IMG/VR virus record: IMGVR_UViG_3300030333_003084
Span: 1 to 36,683 of that record
Source of the DNA: a virus
Length of the DNA stretch: 36,683 bases
Strand: one strand, 5' to 3'
Shown here: positions 27,101 to 34,395 of the stretch, in pieces
Position numbering within the stretch: the first letter of the stretch is position 1
Layout of the letters: every line of letters begins with the position of its first letter
The notes under the pieces: generated by a model
Database searches by the model: none
Told to the model about the DNA's origin: nothing
Seen by the model: the letters and a program-made list of their open reading frames with translations, nothing else
Position numbers and translations under genes: made by a program

Positions 27101-28344
27101 GAATCCAAGAAGTGCAAACCATGCTCCAGCACCTCTTCTGAAATCGCTTGGTCTCTGTTCCGTACCCCTTGGAACTCAGGGCTTTCTACAATATCACGAG
27201 GGTCTGTCCCTGACAGGCTCCCGTCTTCGTTGTAGAACTTCTCCATGATATATGGCTCTGGTGCCCCAGAATCCCTGAGGAACTTATGCTGCCAGAATAT
27301 CTCCCTGCGTGCTTGCCCCTCCGCCCTTCCTTCTCCACTATGAGGGCCATCGGGAAATGTCTCCTGATACCACTCCTCCCATTGCCTAAAGCCACGTTCA
27401 TACAATCTAGACATCCCATGTTCCACTATCCTCCCCAGAACATCTTCGCCAGCCCTGCCTAGTTCTACTTGATAGTGCTCCCAAGCCTCAGGGCTGTGTG
27501 CTCTCATTTCAGCCTCGGTCATACCCCCAAGCGCTGTTTCTCGAATGGCATCTTCGTGTGCCATATGGAGAGGCTCTGTCTTACGCACGAAGGAAGGTTT
27601 GTAGATGCTCATTTCGGATTCATAGAGATGCCATAAGAATGAGGTCTCTTCTTCTGCCGTCTCACAGTGCTCAGGGAACATATTCAACCATTCATGCTCA
27701 TCTTCTTCCTTTAGTTCCCTGCCAGTCTTACGAATTCTCGGTGCCCTCACTGCTCGAGCGTGGCCAGAGAGGAGGAGTCTCAGGAGTTCATCAACATCTT
27801 CGCTCTCGGTTCCTAGACGGAAAACACCAGTGTCACGAAGTTCTTGTTCTATGTTCTCAACGATGTCTCTTAGATATGAAGGTGGTACAGCCCCTGCCCA
27901 TTTGCTCCTTTCTATGCAATCAATGATAGAAGTGCTAATGGTGTCCCTCGTGGGGCTGGTATCAGCGAGCCACGAAGGTTTGTCCCTTTCACGATAGAGA
28001 GTGACCCCCTTTTGTTGCTCACCTCTATCATCACGCACACGCATCAAGCGACTTCTCCATGCATCCTTCTCGTCGTCTTGTGGTTCTTCTCCCACCAATT
28101 TGAATTTAGGGTCAGGCTTCTTAGTTTCCTCAGCCGCCTCTGCTTCTTCTCGCAAATCCTGCTTGACGCCTTTCTCCTTCAGTAGGACATCCATCTTCTG
28201 GAGCGTGTCATCCCACTCGAACTCGACACCATGATGAATTAAGTTACGAGACGCGAAGAACAGTTCAGCAGCATCTTCGATATCTTCAGATTTCTGAAAA
28301 CGGGCCTTGGCGCTCAGAAAGAAATCTTGGGGGGATTCACGCAC
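21142..28344 (-). CDS. 2400-residue giant head-region protein with dead ligase-like domain
   Basis: It lies between the small post-portal genes and the protease. The GTG start at 28344 has GAGGTGG seven bases upstream. The N-terminal 1900 residues are mostly polar, charged and helical; I recognise only a zinc knuckle-like Cys set at 533-564 (VCSKCKK, later GCRGG). Residues about 1924-2200 resemble an ATP-dependent DNA ligase nucleotidyltransferase core followed by an OB-fold (see the separate entry), with catalytic residues replaced. The end (CWCGAQ, Cys2368, Cys2379) forms a second possible zinc site. There is no signal peptide or membrane segment. Giant genes at this position may be internal virion proteins ejected with DNA, or large assembly factors; both are inference. 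A 9-residue sequence LLKEKGVKQ occurs both near the N-terminus (54-62) and within the ligase-like part. Confidence 0.9.
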   Translation of the reverse strand: MRESPQDFFLSAKARFQKSEDIEDAAELFFASRNLIHHGVEFEWDDTLQKMDVLLKEKGVKQDLREEAEAAEETKKPDPKFKLVGEEPQDDEKDAWRSRLMRVRDDRGEQQKGVTLYRERDKPSWLADTSPTRDTISTSIIDCIERSKWAGAVPPSYLRDIVENIEQELRDTGVFRLGTESEDVDELLRLLLSGHARAVRAPRIRKTGRELKEEDEHEWLNMFPEHCETAEEETSFLWHLYESEMSIYKPSFVRKTEPLHMAHEDAIRETALGGMTEAEMRAHSPEAWEHYQVELGRAGEDVLGRIVEHGMSRLYERGFRQWEEWYQETFPDGPHSGEGRAEGQARREIFWQHKFLRDSGAPEPYIMEKFYNEDGSLSGTDPRDIVESPEFQGVRNRDQAISEEVLEHGLHFLDSDPRKPNNEERLIAYKAYFRKVDDETYRLQDPDYVPEESEERFFEDGDSNLRPRERHHHVQGKGFTAEELYRMQQRRLNIMNRAIQMAWTAPPDISNHHRQVQILPTRANYGTYTMSRCISNFISKDLPEDFTSVCSKCKKIGGGHVEGCRGGKTIYIRRDPKGTSKAAEAGADTIRNKLFDTYRENWDFEAGLPKGDYSSIHKRIEALQEWARRGVLTPTEVRRAEVWLGADHLGHGDNSAAFYDRRDDYKFKSAPELYILEPQLAPDHDSTIGANPKEGLYGYILGWFQRNGGLGMTENDAQNTLLARRTHKGRPIRNTANEIADQEELPQFTIPPAPNVDVTSRKYRNWLALREKVKANRSMDNLTALFGNVLAPEISRLLEQGSTLEAIRDDKRGLYPELQKLLLNYARMIKHDADSPELSEEQMKEQTLQESANTDHVKEVSTSLDVPGFLRMAQLYHAAMMQAFPGEITPYTSIPTDEAGRPLWSESEGGWLRHGRLGDTSSAPLGRIPHSPPLSLANLAYMNPNRIIRLLHDLPLNMQMDGDFRARERAKLPRRHQFPEGSDGTDQHLHALDVYLKNYRLARHFSLTSGIGSDTVPIGNVETLFPGETTMHITARHLVGTPSARLSRGTSDVDSRNKTRDSSFARGFQHIERSPTSRLRTRDVQAKIHAMLLGLGEAPPLRFPANKGAYAGKPVWEHPEVFDQMLRSIKGGFPLPKEWKSFKSPVFSTDAREVWQTILGREKGGEAEMPWVDRVDLKPHSYPVLFENGKYYLQLQQMEHSNVYVPDYTKGDDARPIEQGLEKIRQNMLKNVNGQPITDFSNLINPLKPAGGMEGYRYRDLHADDDQTDSEGRTKSEVRARQLTSSPMLEIPTACVFQQEDGTLAMLGPHPSRLAADFTDLVLSKLPHTPDLTSASHLFLNGAKDRAEKDYPQGDMGDANETRDAKNHNLTLESLSFMNKQVHELMSKLPTAFGIMAWFHGLGDAERKPDEYLGDDGLPLGPAEAVQRYVENKLTLNNRHYEAGSKHVVDKSPSETDAVRSRQQMLINHAVKYINNPTSSYEGGFRRRVRNYLEERMPEIETALDNSDRILSETELEYPHRTLFGPIEPEENILRELVSAKKLQGNFTGLEFLTHVLENEPRVEKILESFGMTPEEAVEKITGNNVMGLFGEPEVDPTQSYASCVKDIVAATHYAKGTKSDPLHWHGVALSEEEASRQAMEARDAKGRRGNKLILAQRRAARARQSQSLKGHLLSLRDSDPQTFQDTLQFLFQRGSDGISIWNILSSLIATSKTKFGKPAFPEAHHILTDEDRGGIDRLSSFLTSESRSLPLGHTYDYDSGQHSKRKIGYSEGVPYRHMKMPGVFQDGSLLRLLGGKGGVSIHPSWGGGDEEWQEITGEGKMGDTVRSPKEREISFMRLHPDTINHIGSASVVDGAQLDYREEGNPQDIDPNTADMDTIKSLDVLTDIDLLYKGDDSNKGRPIPVKAMHRIFTVGDLSHLRGFSEDWVVSSWASGERVIIDKKKTRLTCYNQAHDSVILPKKVQEGIRAAHKANFIVDAIWDGENVFFVDIVHCGDEKMENMPTKDRIRHLRAEFSATEEVSIPAPFNTKRVDSEGLERAVKDLLKEKGVKQVMLRDAESTYMRGESRHPKWVMLTPQKQLDVRIVDSENDKHLMGIGPLMDDDASSLGNRAASYDGDYYMDVGYITRKGLEKGDYITVRTPKVTSLNRGGFKVYKLTGARYVKDAESAGTDSIETLEILSGEHNMNVPHHVRIKKTAIHLEFPHGHVIYDTEVHGHGFIVKSVDSPSDYLRQLAETQEEYWHPLAAVLLRADIEAKKSRKAAVVPEPPANHEEVKPKKVLKPKERILKDPVLTKQVVTALEMVEGLLKEKITFTGPKGLGIDFATPVESPSGPTTLTEPKNLPDHDPGHRQEKDGVCWCGAQIGQECEQGLATKMEDCPKFSPPPQERDDKHVKIPISG
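21740..22600 (-). other. Pseudo-DNA-ligase (nucleotidyltransferase plus OB) domain, residues about 1915-2200
   Basis: Against ATP-dependent ligase motifs: motif I K-x-D-G-x-R appears as SSWASGERVIID (WxSGER; the nucleotidyl-acceptor Lys and the Asp are gone). Motif III/IIIa appears as NFIVDAIWDGENVFFVDIVH, where spacing aligns DAI with DGE. Motif IV (EGxxxK) appears as KQVMLRDAESTYMRGES. Motif V (KWxKxK) appears as KWVMLTPQKQLDVRIV. The downstream MDVGYITRKGLEKGDYITVR matches the OB-fold start. The order, spacing and surrounding hydrophobic residues are ligase-like while each catalytic residue is replaced. This is by-eye alignment, so the fold call is probable, not proven. Confidence 0.6.
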
Positions 28345-28356
28345 ACAACCACCACC

Positions 28357-28938
28357 TCATACAGGAGGTGGTCCCTCTGGTCCTGGACCGCCAGCGCCAC
28401 CTAGTGCGGCTAAGGGGTCCTCACCACCAGGGGAGTCTCCACCACCTAGCATTTCCTGAATCTTCTTGGCATTTTCCTCAATCTCCCTAGCCAACGATGC
28501 CGGGTCCTTGTCACCCATCTCGCCACCCATGTCGCCACCTTCACCTAGAAGGGCTGCGAGGTCATCTCCTCCTCCCCCTCCTTCACCACCCATGCCAGGT
28601 GGCATTGGTGAGGCTTTCTTTACAGTGTCACCACCAGCCGTGTTCTGGTGCGCTGATAGCGTAGAGCCCGTCTGATGGGGGTTTGCTGTTTCATCGAAAT
28701 TGATGGACTCGCTGTGTGCACCCCTGTTAGATACTGCTTCTATATTGTCCTCTGGTTGCTGCTGGTTAGTCCAGTAGTGGCTCATTCTAGCCTCTTCTAC
28801 ACCAGTGATGTTTCTCATCTGAGAGTCGTCTTTTAGTTCTGCGACTTTCATTAACATCTCTTCCATGCTATTTGCTTTCTCTATCAACTCGTCTACATCT
28901 GGGGCGTTCTGCCCTGCACTTACTGGTATAGGTTTCAT
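28357..28938 (-). CDS. Gly/Pro-rich small protein, unknown
   Basis: 193 residues. The N-terminal part is helical (DVDELIEKANSMEEMLMKVA) and the C-terminal part is low-complexity Gly/Pro/Asp/Glu (GMGGEGGGGGDDLAALLGEG, then a Gly-Pro-rich end). The ATG at 28938 overlaps the previous TGA (ATGA). No family is recognised. A portal-proximal helical protein with a flexible tail may be a minor capsid or scaffold-type protein, but I see no direct sign of function. Confidence 0.75.
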   Translation of the reverse strand: MKPIPVSAGQNAPDVDELIEKANSMEEMLMKVAELKDDSQMRNITGVEEARMSHYWTNQQQPEDNIEAVSNRGAHSESINFDETANPHQTGSTLSAHQNTAGGDTVKKASPMPPGMGGEGGGGGDDLAALLGEGGDMGGEMGDKDPASLAREIEENAKKIQEMLGGGDSPGGEDPLAALGGAGGPGPEGPPPV

Positions 28939-29294
28939 ACGTCTACTGGCCTCCCCTCTGCTTGTGCTGCCTGATTAGCCATGGCATGAATCTCGTCCCA
29001 TCCCAACTCGTGCCAATCCTCATTGCTCGTAGGGGGTTGTATCATGACCCCATCAATGGCTATCGCTGCTTTCTCGATGACCTCATTCCGCTCACCTCGA
29101 AGGGGGTCTCCCCATACATCATTCACAGCAGGAGTAGAAGTTCGTACAAAGCCAGCCTTCATGAGAAGGGCGTCAGGGTCTGAGACCATTTTTCTCAGTT
29201 CCGCATTTTGAGCATGCAGTGCTTCGATGTCACCATCCATGCGCTCCATCTTTGTGATGAGAGCGTCCATTAGAGTAGTGACTTCGTCAGTCAT
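28935..29294 (-). CDS. Small protein after the portal, unknown
   Basis: About 119 residues starting MTDEVTTLMDALITKMERMD. I choose the ATG at 29294, which overlaps the previous TGA (TGATG) and has AGGTGG a few bases upstream; a longer open frame to 29333 would overlap the previous gene by 40 bases without a ribosome site. The N-terminal 40 residues are a heptad-like helix (a coiled coil), and the rest is mixed. It ends with EDWHELGWDEIHAMANQAAQ. No family is recognised. Confidence 0.72.
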   Translation of the reverse strand: MTDEVTTLMDALITKMERMDGDIEALHAQNAELRKMVSDPDALLMKAGFVRTSTPAVNDVWGDPLRGERNEVIEKAAIAIDGVMIQPPTSNEDWHELGWDEIHAMANQAAQAEGRPVDV

Positions 29295-29686
29295 CACTCC
29301 ACCTTCTGACCGAATCCATACTGTGGTTGCCAATTGGACTGAATTCCATCAGGGCCGATATAACCCATAGGCCTGTCTCCCTTGATAAGAGAGCCTTGGT
29401 CTTTGAAAGACATGACAGGGACACCACCTGCAAATGTCTCGTTGACACCTATAGGCTTGTTTCCTTCAACATCTGACTTGTATATCGCAGTGACATCCGA
29501 AGCGAGGTAATCACTGGTTTGGGCTATGGACCTCAGGAATTGCTGAGCCCCCACTAAGTCATTGTTCTGCAAGGCGGTCTTGAACTCACCCACGGCTGTT
29601 TCTAGTTTCCTAACCATGGGGTCGAGTTTGATAATCGTGTCCGTCATGACGCTCCGCACCCCATACATCCTCATTAAACTATTCAT
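29294..29686 (-). CDS. Small protein after the portal, unknown
   Basis: 130 residues. The ATG overlaps the portal stop (ATGA). The first part is helical (MVRKLETAVGEFKTALQNND, then QQFLRSIAQTSDYLASDV), then a polar Gly/Pro-rich end (GDRPMGYIGPDGIQSNWQPQ). There is no recognised domain, membrane segment or signal. It is one of three small genes between the portal and the 2400-residue gene, so it is probably a head component or assembly factor (inference). Confidence 0.72.
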   Translation of the reverse strand: MNSLMRMYGVRSVMTDTIIKLDPMVRKLETAVGEFKTALQNNDLVGAQQFLRSIAQTSDYLASDVTAIYKSDVEGNKPIGVNETFAGGVPVMSFKDQGSLIKGDRPMGYIGPDGIQSNWQPQYGFGQKVE

Positions 29687-31692
29687 TGCTTAAAGTTACT
29701 TTTCTTCTTCTTACTACCAAGCGGGTCAGCGGCTTGGTCTTTAGCATCTTGAATAGCATCGTGGGCTTCTTGGATAGGTGTTTTCTTCCTATTGGCGTTT
29801 ATTTTGGGTACAGGAGCGCCGTCAGATGCCGTCTCATGTTTGACTGGGGCTATCTTCTTGGGAGTGTTCCTACGTATGCCCACGCTCTCAGACCCGGAGC
29901 CCATCCCTTGGCTCTTTTCTACATCCTCTGACTTTCTGGTCGGTACTGGGCGATTGCCGAAACGATGAGTCATACCTGTGAGCCTCTCATTGATTCTCGC
30001 TCGGTCTAAACCGATGTTAGTTCCGGGGAGGTTCTTAGGAGGGAGAGGGGGTTGTTGTTGGCCGCCCGGTAGTGGAGCACCTGGGGGTGCTGCTCCGGGA
30101 GCCATACTTTGTGGTAGAGGGCCAGGGCCTCCAGGTGGGACCATCATTGGGCCAGGGCCCATCGGTCCGCCAGGCATGGGTCCACCCGGTGGAGGAGCCC
30201 CTTCGGGGCCACCTCCGGGGGGCGGCTGACCCTGCATGGCTTGCATCTGCGCTTGCTGTGCCATTTCTGCTTCATCCGGCTTTTTGTAGAAGAAGCGGAT
30301 ATCCCTACCTGCGTCTTCAGTCAATTGTGGTTGGAAGCCCAATTGCTGCATACGTTGCGCAATATTGACTTCCATCTCATCTCTACGTAGACGGGTGACA
30401 TCGTCTTCCTCCTCGTTCGGATAGAGAGTCATCTCCCAATCCTCCACACCCATAGCAGAGAAAAGACGAGGGAATACATCGCGGCCCCATAGTTTCTGCC
30501 CAGATTCTACAGCCCTGTTAGTGACGAGAATCTGCATGCCCTCGTTATTGAGACCTCCTCCTTTTCCACTATCCATCATGAAGACATTGGAAACCCCATA
30601 AAATGCAGCGATGCGCATGCGCAACTCATCACGCACAGCACCATATTGCATCTCATCCAAGGTATCCATGAACCTGACAAACTCAACACGACCTCTTCCT
30701 GTGGCAGACTCGATGCCCACCTTGGGGATGTAATGGGGGTCTCTCTCCATCTTCTCCTCAGCACCCTTCCAGAAAGACGCTGTCGATTGGATGTTGTCAG
30801 TGGTGATGGCCAAGACACCTCGAGGCATCCTCCTCTTCTGATAGGACAGATACATGAAATTGTCCATAGCGGAGAGAGTCATGGCTTGTCTCCACAGAGT
30901 AGCGACCGGGCTTCTACCATACAGTTTGGAGGGGTTGAACTTGCTGAAGTGGATTATCTCCCCTTCTATGTAATACTGAGTCTTCCCCGAACCTGCGGTA
31001 TTGATGAAATGAACGTCTTGCAAGGCCTTGTTACACACTTCACAATTCTTGTAATCCCCACCGAAGGGGTAAGTCTTGTCACGATGGACTGGGCAGACGA
31101 GATAACGTCCACCTCGAACTCCTCTCTTGTCTGACACGATTCTGATGAAGGTAGGGTCACCTCGGAGTATCTCTTTGACACGATAAAGGGAGATGTCATT
31201 ATTGTCAGGCTCTAGGTAGTAATCTTTGATGAGCACCATGAATGCGTCATCTACTATGTCTAAATCCCACTCTAGTTCTCTGAGGACATCCATGAATGAC
31301 TGGTCCATGCTGTTGCGTTGTTTGACGAACCACTTGGGATAGAGTATCTGGTCAGGGTTGGGGGTATCCATCTCTGTGCCACCACACACATCACATTCCT
31401 TCACTTCGTGCTTGTACTCTTCCTGACAACTCTGGCACTTCATCTGGAATTTCTTCTGCCAGTAGAAACCACGGCGAAATATCTCTTGACAAAGGGTGTT
31501 AATGGTGGTTCGTAGAATGATGCTCTCTTGCACAGTAGCATAGAGGGCAGGGATACTGACACCTTGTACCAGAACAGGCTCTTGTACCCCGGATTTCCAT
31601 AATGGCATTATAGGCTCAGGAGTCGTTTTAGTGCGGAAACGAGAACTGATGGCATCAATGAAACGACCGACTGGACCTTTCTCTTCGACCAT
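29683..31692 (-). CDS. Portal protein with zinc-ribbon insertions
   Basis: 669 residues from ATG 31692, which overlaps the previous TGA (TGATG) after GGTGAT. The portal is the dodecameric DNA gate. The early part holds SIPALYATVQESIILRTTIN, the stem region has YIEGEIIHFSKFNPSKLYGR followed by SPVATLWRQAMTLSAMDNF, and later FYGVSNVFMMDSGKGGG: the order of phage portal proteins. Two Cys pair sets are inserted: Cys87, Cys90, Cys101, Cys104 and Cys201, His204, Cys218, Cys221, each plausible as a zinc site. The residues after about 490 are a Pro/Gly-rich linker (PPPGGGPEGAPPPGGPMPGG) followed by a Lys-rich tail. The wing/stem positions of the zinc sites suggest they stabilise the outer domain; this is inference. 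Confidence 0.85.
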   Translation of the reverse strand: MVEEKGPVGRFIDAISSRFRTKTTPEPIMPLWKSGVQEPVLVQGVSIPALYATVQESIILRTTINTLCQEIFRRGFYWQKKFQMKCQSCQEEYKHEVKECDVCGGTEMDTPNPDQILYPKWFVKQRNSMDQSFMDVLRELEWDLDIVDDAFMVLIKDYYLEPDNNDISLYRVKEILRGDPTFIRIVSDKRGVRGGRYLVCPVHRDKTYPFGGDYKNCEVCNKALQDVHFINTAGSGKTQYYIEGEIIHFSKFNPSKLYGRSPVATLWRQAMTLSAMDNFMYLSYQKRRMPRGVLAITTDNIQSTASFWKGAEEKMERDPHYIPKVGIESATGRGRVEFVRFMDTLDEMQYGAVRDELRMRIAAFYGVSNVFMMDSGKGGGLNNEGMQILVTNRAVESGQKLWGRDVFPRLFSAMGVEDWEMTLYPNEEEDDVTRLRRDEMEVNIAQRMQQLGFQPQLTEDAGRDIRFFYKKPDEAEMAQQAQMQAMQGQPPPGGGPEGAPPPGGPMPGGPMGPGPMMVPPGGPGPLPQSMAPGAAPPGAPLPGGQQQPPLPPKNLPGTNIGLDRARINERLTGMTHRFGNRPVPTRKSEDVEKSQGMGSGSESVGIRRNTPKKIAPVKHETASDGAPVPKINANRKKTPIQEAHDAIQDAKDQAADPLGSKKKKSNFKQ

Positions 31693-33161
31693 CAAATATC
31701 ACCTATCAACATGCTCGCATCATCAACCAAGCGTATGACCTCAGGGTCCTGCCTGGCCCACGAGAGGACTTCTCCTTCATCAACATTCCACTCTGCGAGC
31801 AACTCATCGCTCTTAACATCCTTCCAATTCTCCCACTTGACTAGACGGTACAATTGCTCTCTGCGTTTATTGATGAGGTCATTGTCTCTCCCTCTCAGGT
31901 TAAGATGCTGCAATACGTAGTTCGCTTGCTCTTTCTTCATCCTCAGATGGGGCAGAACCCCTTTGAGTAACTTGTTCAAGTCCGCCTTGCTGTAGAACTG
32001 TAGACGGTGCTGGCTACGCTTACTGGACTCGCCTATCTTCAAATCCAGACTGAGCACACCACAATCTAATATCTTGTGCATGTTCTCACAATGAATCTTG
32101 CCTCTGTCCCCAGTGGCGATAATACCAGCCCTAGGCTCCCCGCGCTTGGAGATGGTGATATATCCATCTGCATCCAAGAAGCCAGCAGCATAGGCCCATG
32201 GATTCTTGAGGATGACATCCGTGTCGGTAGAGAGTGACTCCCATGACCCTTTGTTCTTGATGATATCGAATTCCGGCCCATATACCTTGAGAAGCGCACC
32301 TAACTGTTGCACGGAAGGGACACCACGGCTGCGCCCGTCAGTGTTAGTCATATGACTATGGAGGCTGCGACTATCCATAGGCCCCTCTGTGTCCAACAAC
32401 TCTTTCGACTTATGCAAGAACATAGCATCTCTCTTCGTAAGTTGCTCTGACTGATGTAAGGTGTGGCGCCACATCTTCTTCGCCTCTTTCTTCAGGTTGT
32501 TGGCATCTACCCACAAGCGTTGTTGCTCTTCGTTCAAGTCATCAATACTAGCCAGTTTGGTTAGCATTTTATCAGCCCTCTCCCATTGCATGCAACTCTG
32601 TCGCAAGGAGACTTCTCGATTCTCACCGAAGCGTGAGAGGGCCTTGAGGTCCCTGTCACTCAAACCTAGTGATTTGATTGTCATTAGATGCTCTCCTCCC
32701 CAAGATAGTTTCTTCAGGGTATTGTCCACTTCCATCTCTTTCGTCATGCGTATCATCTTAATCGCATCATCAATGTCCTCACGGTATTGTTTGTGGTCTC
32801 GCCTCTTCATGCGCAAGTCCTTTACTATCTCATTGGGGGTCTTCCCGAACACGTTCTCGAACCACCCATGGGATATATCACCAGCCAAGACCATCCCTTC
32901 CATTTCCTTTTTGCGTCTCTCTTCTTCCTTGGGGTCCTTGGCTGGAGGTTGAGTCGGTTGTAATTTACCACTGCCCTTATCAGGGGTAGGTGGGTTCTCA
33001 GCGAATTTAGGTGTGGATATAGAGCCAGATTTGAACAAGGGGTGTTGTGCGAGTTGACGTATCACCCAATTGCGGTCAGAGTCCTCTTCATCTGACTTAG
33101 CGTCGTAATCATCACCAATTATCTGAGAAGCCCACACCACATTTACCGACCGCCTAATCAA
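31692..33161 (-). CDS. Coiled-coil protein with C-terminal LAGLIDADG domain
   Basis: 489 residues, starting with TTG at 33161 overlapping the upstream TGA (TTGA); no ATG is available nearby. Residues 1-260 are charged helices. Residues 272-307 (GVPSVQQLGALLKVYGPEF) are a small helical module. Residues about 320-425 are a LAGLIDADG homing endonuclease domain: AYAAGFLDADGYITIS with the acidic Asp332 retained, GDRGKIHCENMHKILDCGVL, and GVLPHLRMKKEQANYVLQHL. There is one motif, so the domain would act as a dimer if it were an enzyme. I see no intein or intron ends. The next gene is the portal and the gene before it is unknown. Confidence 0.78.
   Translation of the reverse strand: MIRRSVNVVWASQIIGDDYDAKSDEEDSDRNWVIRQLAQHPLFKSGSISTPKFAENPPTPDKGSGKLQPTQPPAKDPKEEERRKKEMEGMVLAGDISHGWFENVFGKTPNEIVKDLRMKRRDHKQYREDIDDAIKMIRMTKEMEVDNTLKKLSWGGEHLMTIKSLGLSDRDLKALSRFGENREVSLRQSCMQWERADKMLTKLASIDDLNEEQQRLWVDANNLKKEAKKMWRHTLHQSEQLTKRDAMFLHKSKELLDTEGPMDSRSLHSHMTNTDGRSRGVPSVQQLGALLKVYGPEFDIIKNKGSWESLSTDTDVILKNPWAYAAGFLDADGYITISKRGEPRAGIIATGDRGKIHCENMHKILDCGVLSLDLKIGESSKRSQHRLQFYSKADLNKLLKGVLPHLRMKKEQANYVLQHLNLRGRDNDLINKRREQLYRLVKWENWKDVKSDELLAEWNVDEGEVLSWARQDPEVIRLVDDASMLIGDI
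31887..32204 (-). other. LAGLIDADG homing-endonuclease-type domain, residues 320-425
   Basis: A single LAGLIDADG helix (GFLDADG), the DxGxI strand region and the typical LPHLRMKKEQA helix. It is fused at the C-terminus of a packaging-side protein, not a free-standing endonuclease gene; activity is unknown. A 64-residue C-terminal extension follows. Confidence 0.8.
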
Positions 33162-34387
33162 CCAGCCAGTAGTGGATTCTCCTCATCATTCGCTCGCTTA
33201 GCATCTCTTCTCTGAGTCAATACTGCTTCCCAGTCTTTCTGTCTATCTCTGGGGTTAGCCGCAGATAAACCAGCATCAGCGTCCCAAGGTTCACCTGTCA
33301 CCGTCTCACGAGGTTGCATGGTCATACTCAAGCCCTCTCTCGGAGACCTTTCTTCTAGAATCCTCATCTGCTCTTTGACCTCCTCCAAGGGCTTACCCAA
33401 GCGGTTGGCTAAGTCACTCCAGTCAGTCTCTTTCAAATCATTCAAATCAATACCCTCCTGTTGTATTCTTTCTCTCAGATACTCGTACATTTTGGGTCCA
33501 TGGAGTCCAGCGGGAATTGCTATCTTGCTATGCTCAAGGTATTCTTTGCCACCCTTCTCTCTGAGACTTTCCTCTACAGGGTCTCTCACTTTCGTCCGAG
33601 TGGACACCTCACCCGTCTTGGGGTCTGTCACATCGTGCTGGTATTCCTCAAGACCGAAATCAGGAGAGGGGTCAGTACCTAGAACATTGACATGGTGGGA
33701 GGGGGTCACCCGGATTGTGTCTTTATCGGAACGTGCCTTCACTCCTATTTTCTTGCCAGACTTGTCCGTGATATCAGTCTCTTTTGGTATCCTACCAGGT
33801 CTTCCTGCATCACCTACGGGGTTAGGCAATCTGCCGACCTCTTCACCTGCTCTGGCATCACGCACACGCACTCTAGTGGGCTGGCTTCTTCTTTGGAATC
33901 TGATATCCTCTGACATGGGAGTCTGTCTCTTGGTGGGAGTAATCATTGCCGTCCCCCCTATCCTCCGATTCAAGAGAGCCTCCTCATCCATCTCCCTGAC
34001 CCTGTCAGCGTGACCAGATGCTTCTACCAAGCCTTTGCCAGGTACCATCTTCTTCTTGCCACGCGTTGATAGTTCATCATCTATGAAATCCCTGAGAGCA
34101 GAGAGAGTATCTGGATGGAGAGTTGACTCCTCACCCATTCTATCTTGGAAAGCGTGACCTTCTTCATACGGAAGTTTCACGTTAGTCAGGCCAGCAGCAC
34201 TAGGTTTTCTACTCTCTTTCTCATACGGTGCCAGCATAGCGTCAATCTGCTCACGAAGAGCATTCAACTCCTTGCTTCTCTTCTCCCTCACTTTGGATTT
34301 GAGAATCATGTAGAAGAAACTCTTCTGCAAGGGCGTGGGGTCGCGGCGCACGCTCATCATAGCCATCCGACATAAGCAACCATACAT
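33158..34387 (-). CDS. Unknown packaging-region protein
   Basis: About 409 residues, starting at ATG 34387; downstream ATGs at 34366, 34360 and 34357 are also possible, and the ribosome site is weak in each case. The first 60 residues are basic and helical (KSKVREKRSKELNALREQID). The rest is charged and polar with a run of Arg/Asp (RVRVRDARAGEEVG) and helices near the C-terminus (KMYEYLRERIQQEGIDLNDL). I recognise no domain. It follows the terminase, where a packaging or portal-vertex accessory gene would be expected. Confidence 0.68.
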   Translation of the reverse strand: MYGCLCRMAMMSVRRDPTPLQKSFFYMILKSKVREKRSKELNALREQIDAMLAPYEKESRKPSAAGLTNVKLPYEEGHAFQDRMGEESTLHPDTLSALRDFIDDELSTRGKKKMVPGKGLVEASGHADRVREMDEEALLNRRIGGTAMITPTKRQTPMSEDIRFQRRSQPTRVRVRDARAGEEVGRLPNPVGDAGRPGRIPKETDITDKSGKKIGVKARSDKDTIRVTPSHHVNVLGTDPSPDFGLEEYQHDVTDPKTGEVSTRTKVRDPVEESLREKGGKEYLEHSKIAIPAGLHGPKMYEYLRERIQQEGIDLNDLKETDWSDLANRLGKPLEEVKEQMRILEERSPREGLSMTMQPRETVTGEPWDADAGLSAANPRDRQKDWEAVLTQRRDAKRANDEENPLLAG

Positions 34388-34395
34388 CAAATTTG

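Noticed and set aside
31692-33161. Intein inside the 489-residue protein
   Set aside because: There is no Cys/Ser start block and no His-Asn end block around the LAGLIDADG region, and the domain is C-terminal to the host protein.
33158-34390. Start of the unknown gene at TTG 34390
   Set aside because: An ATG follows in the next codon (34387) and no ribosome site favours the TTG.
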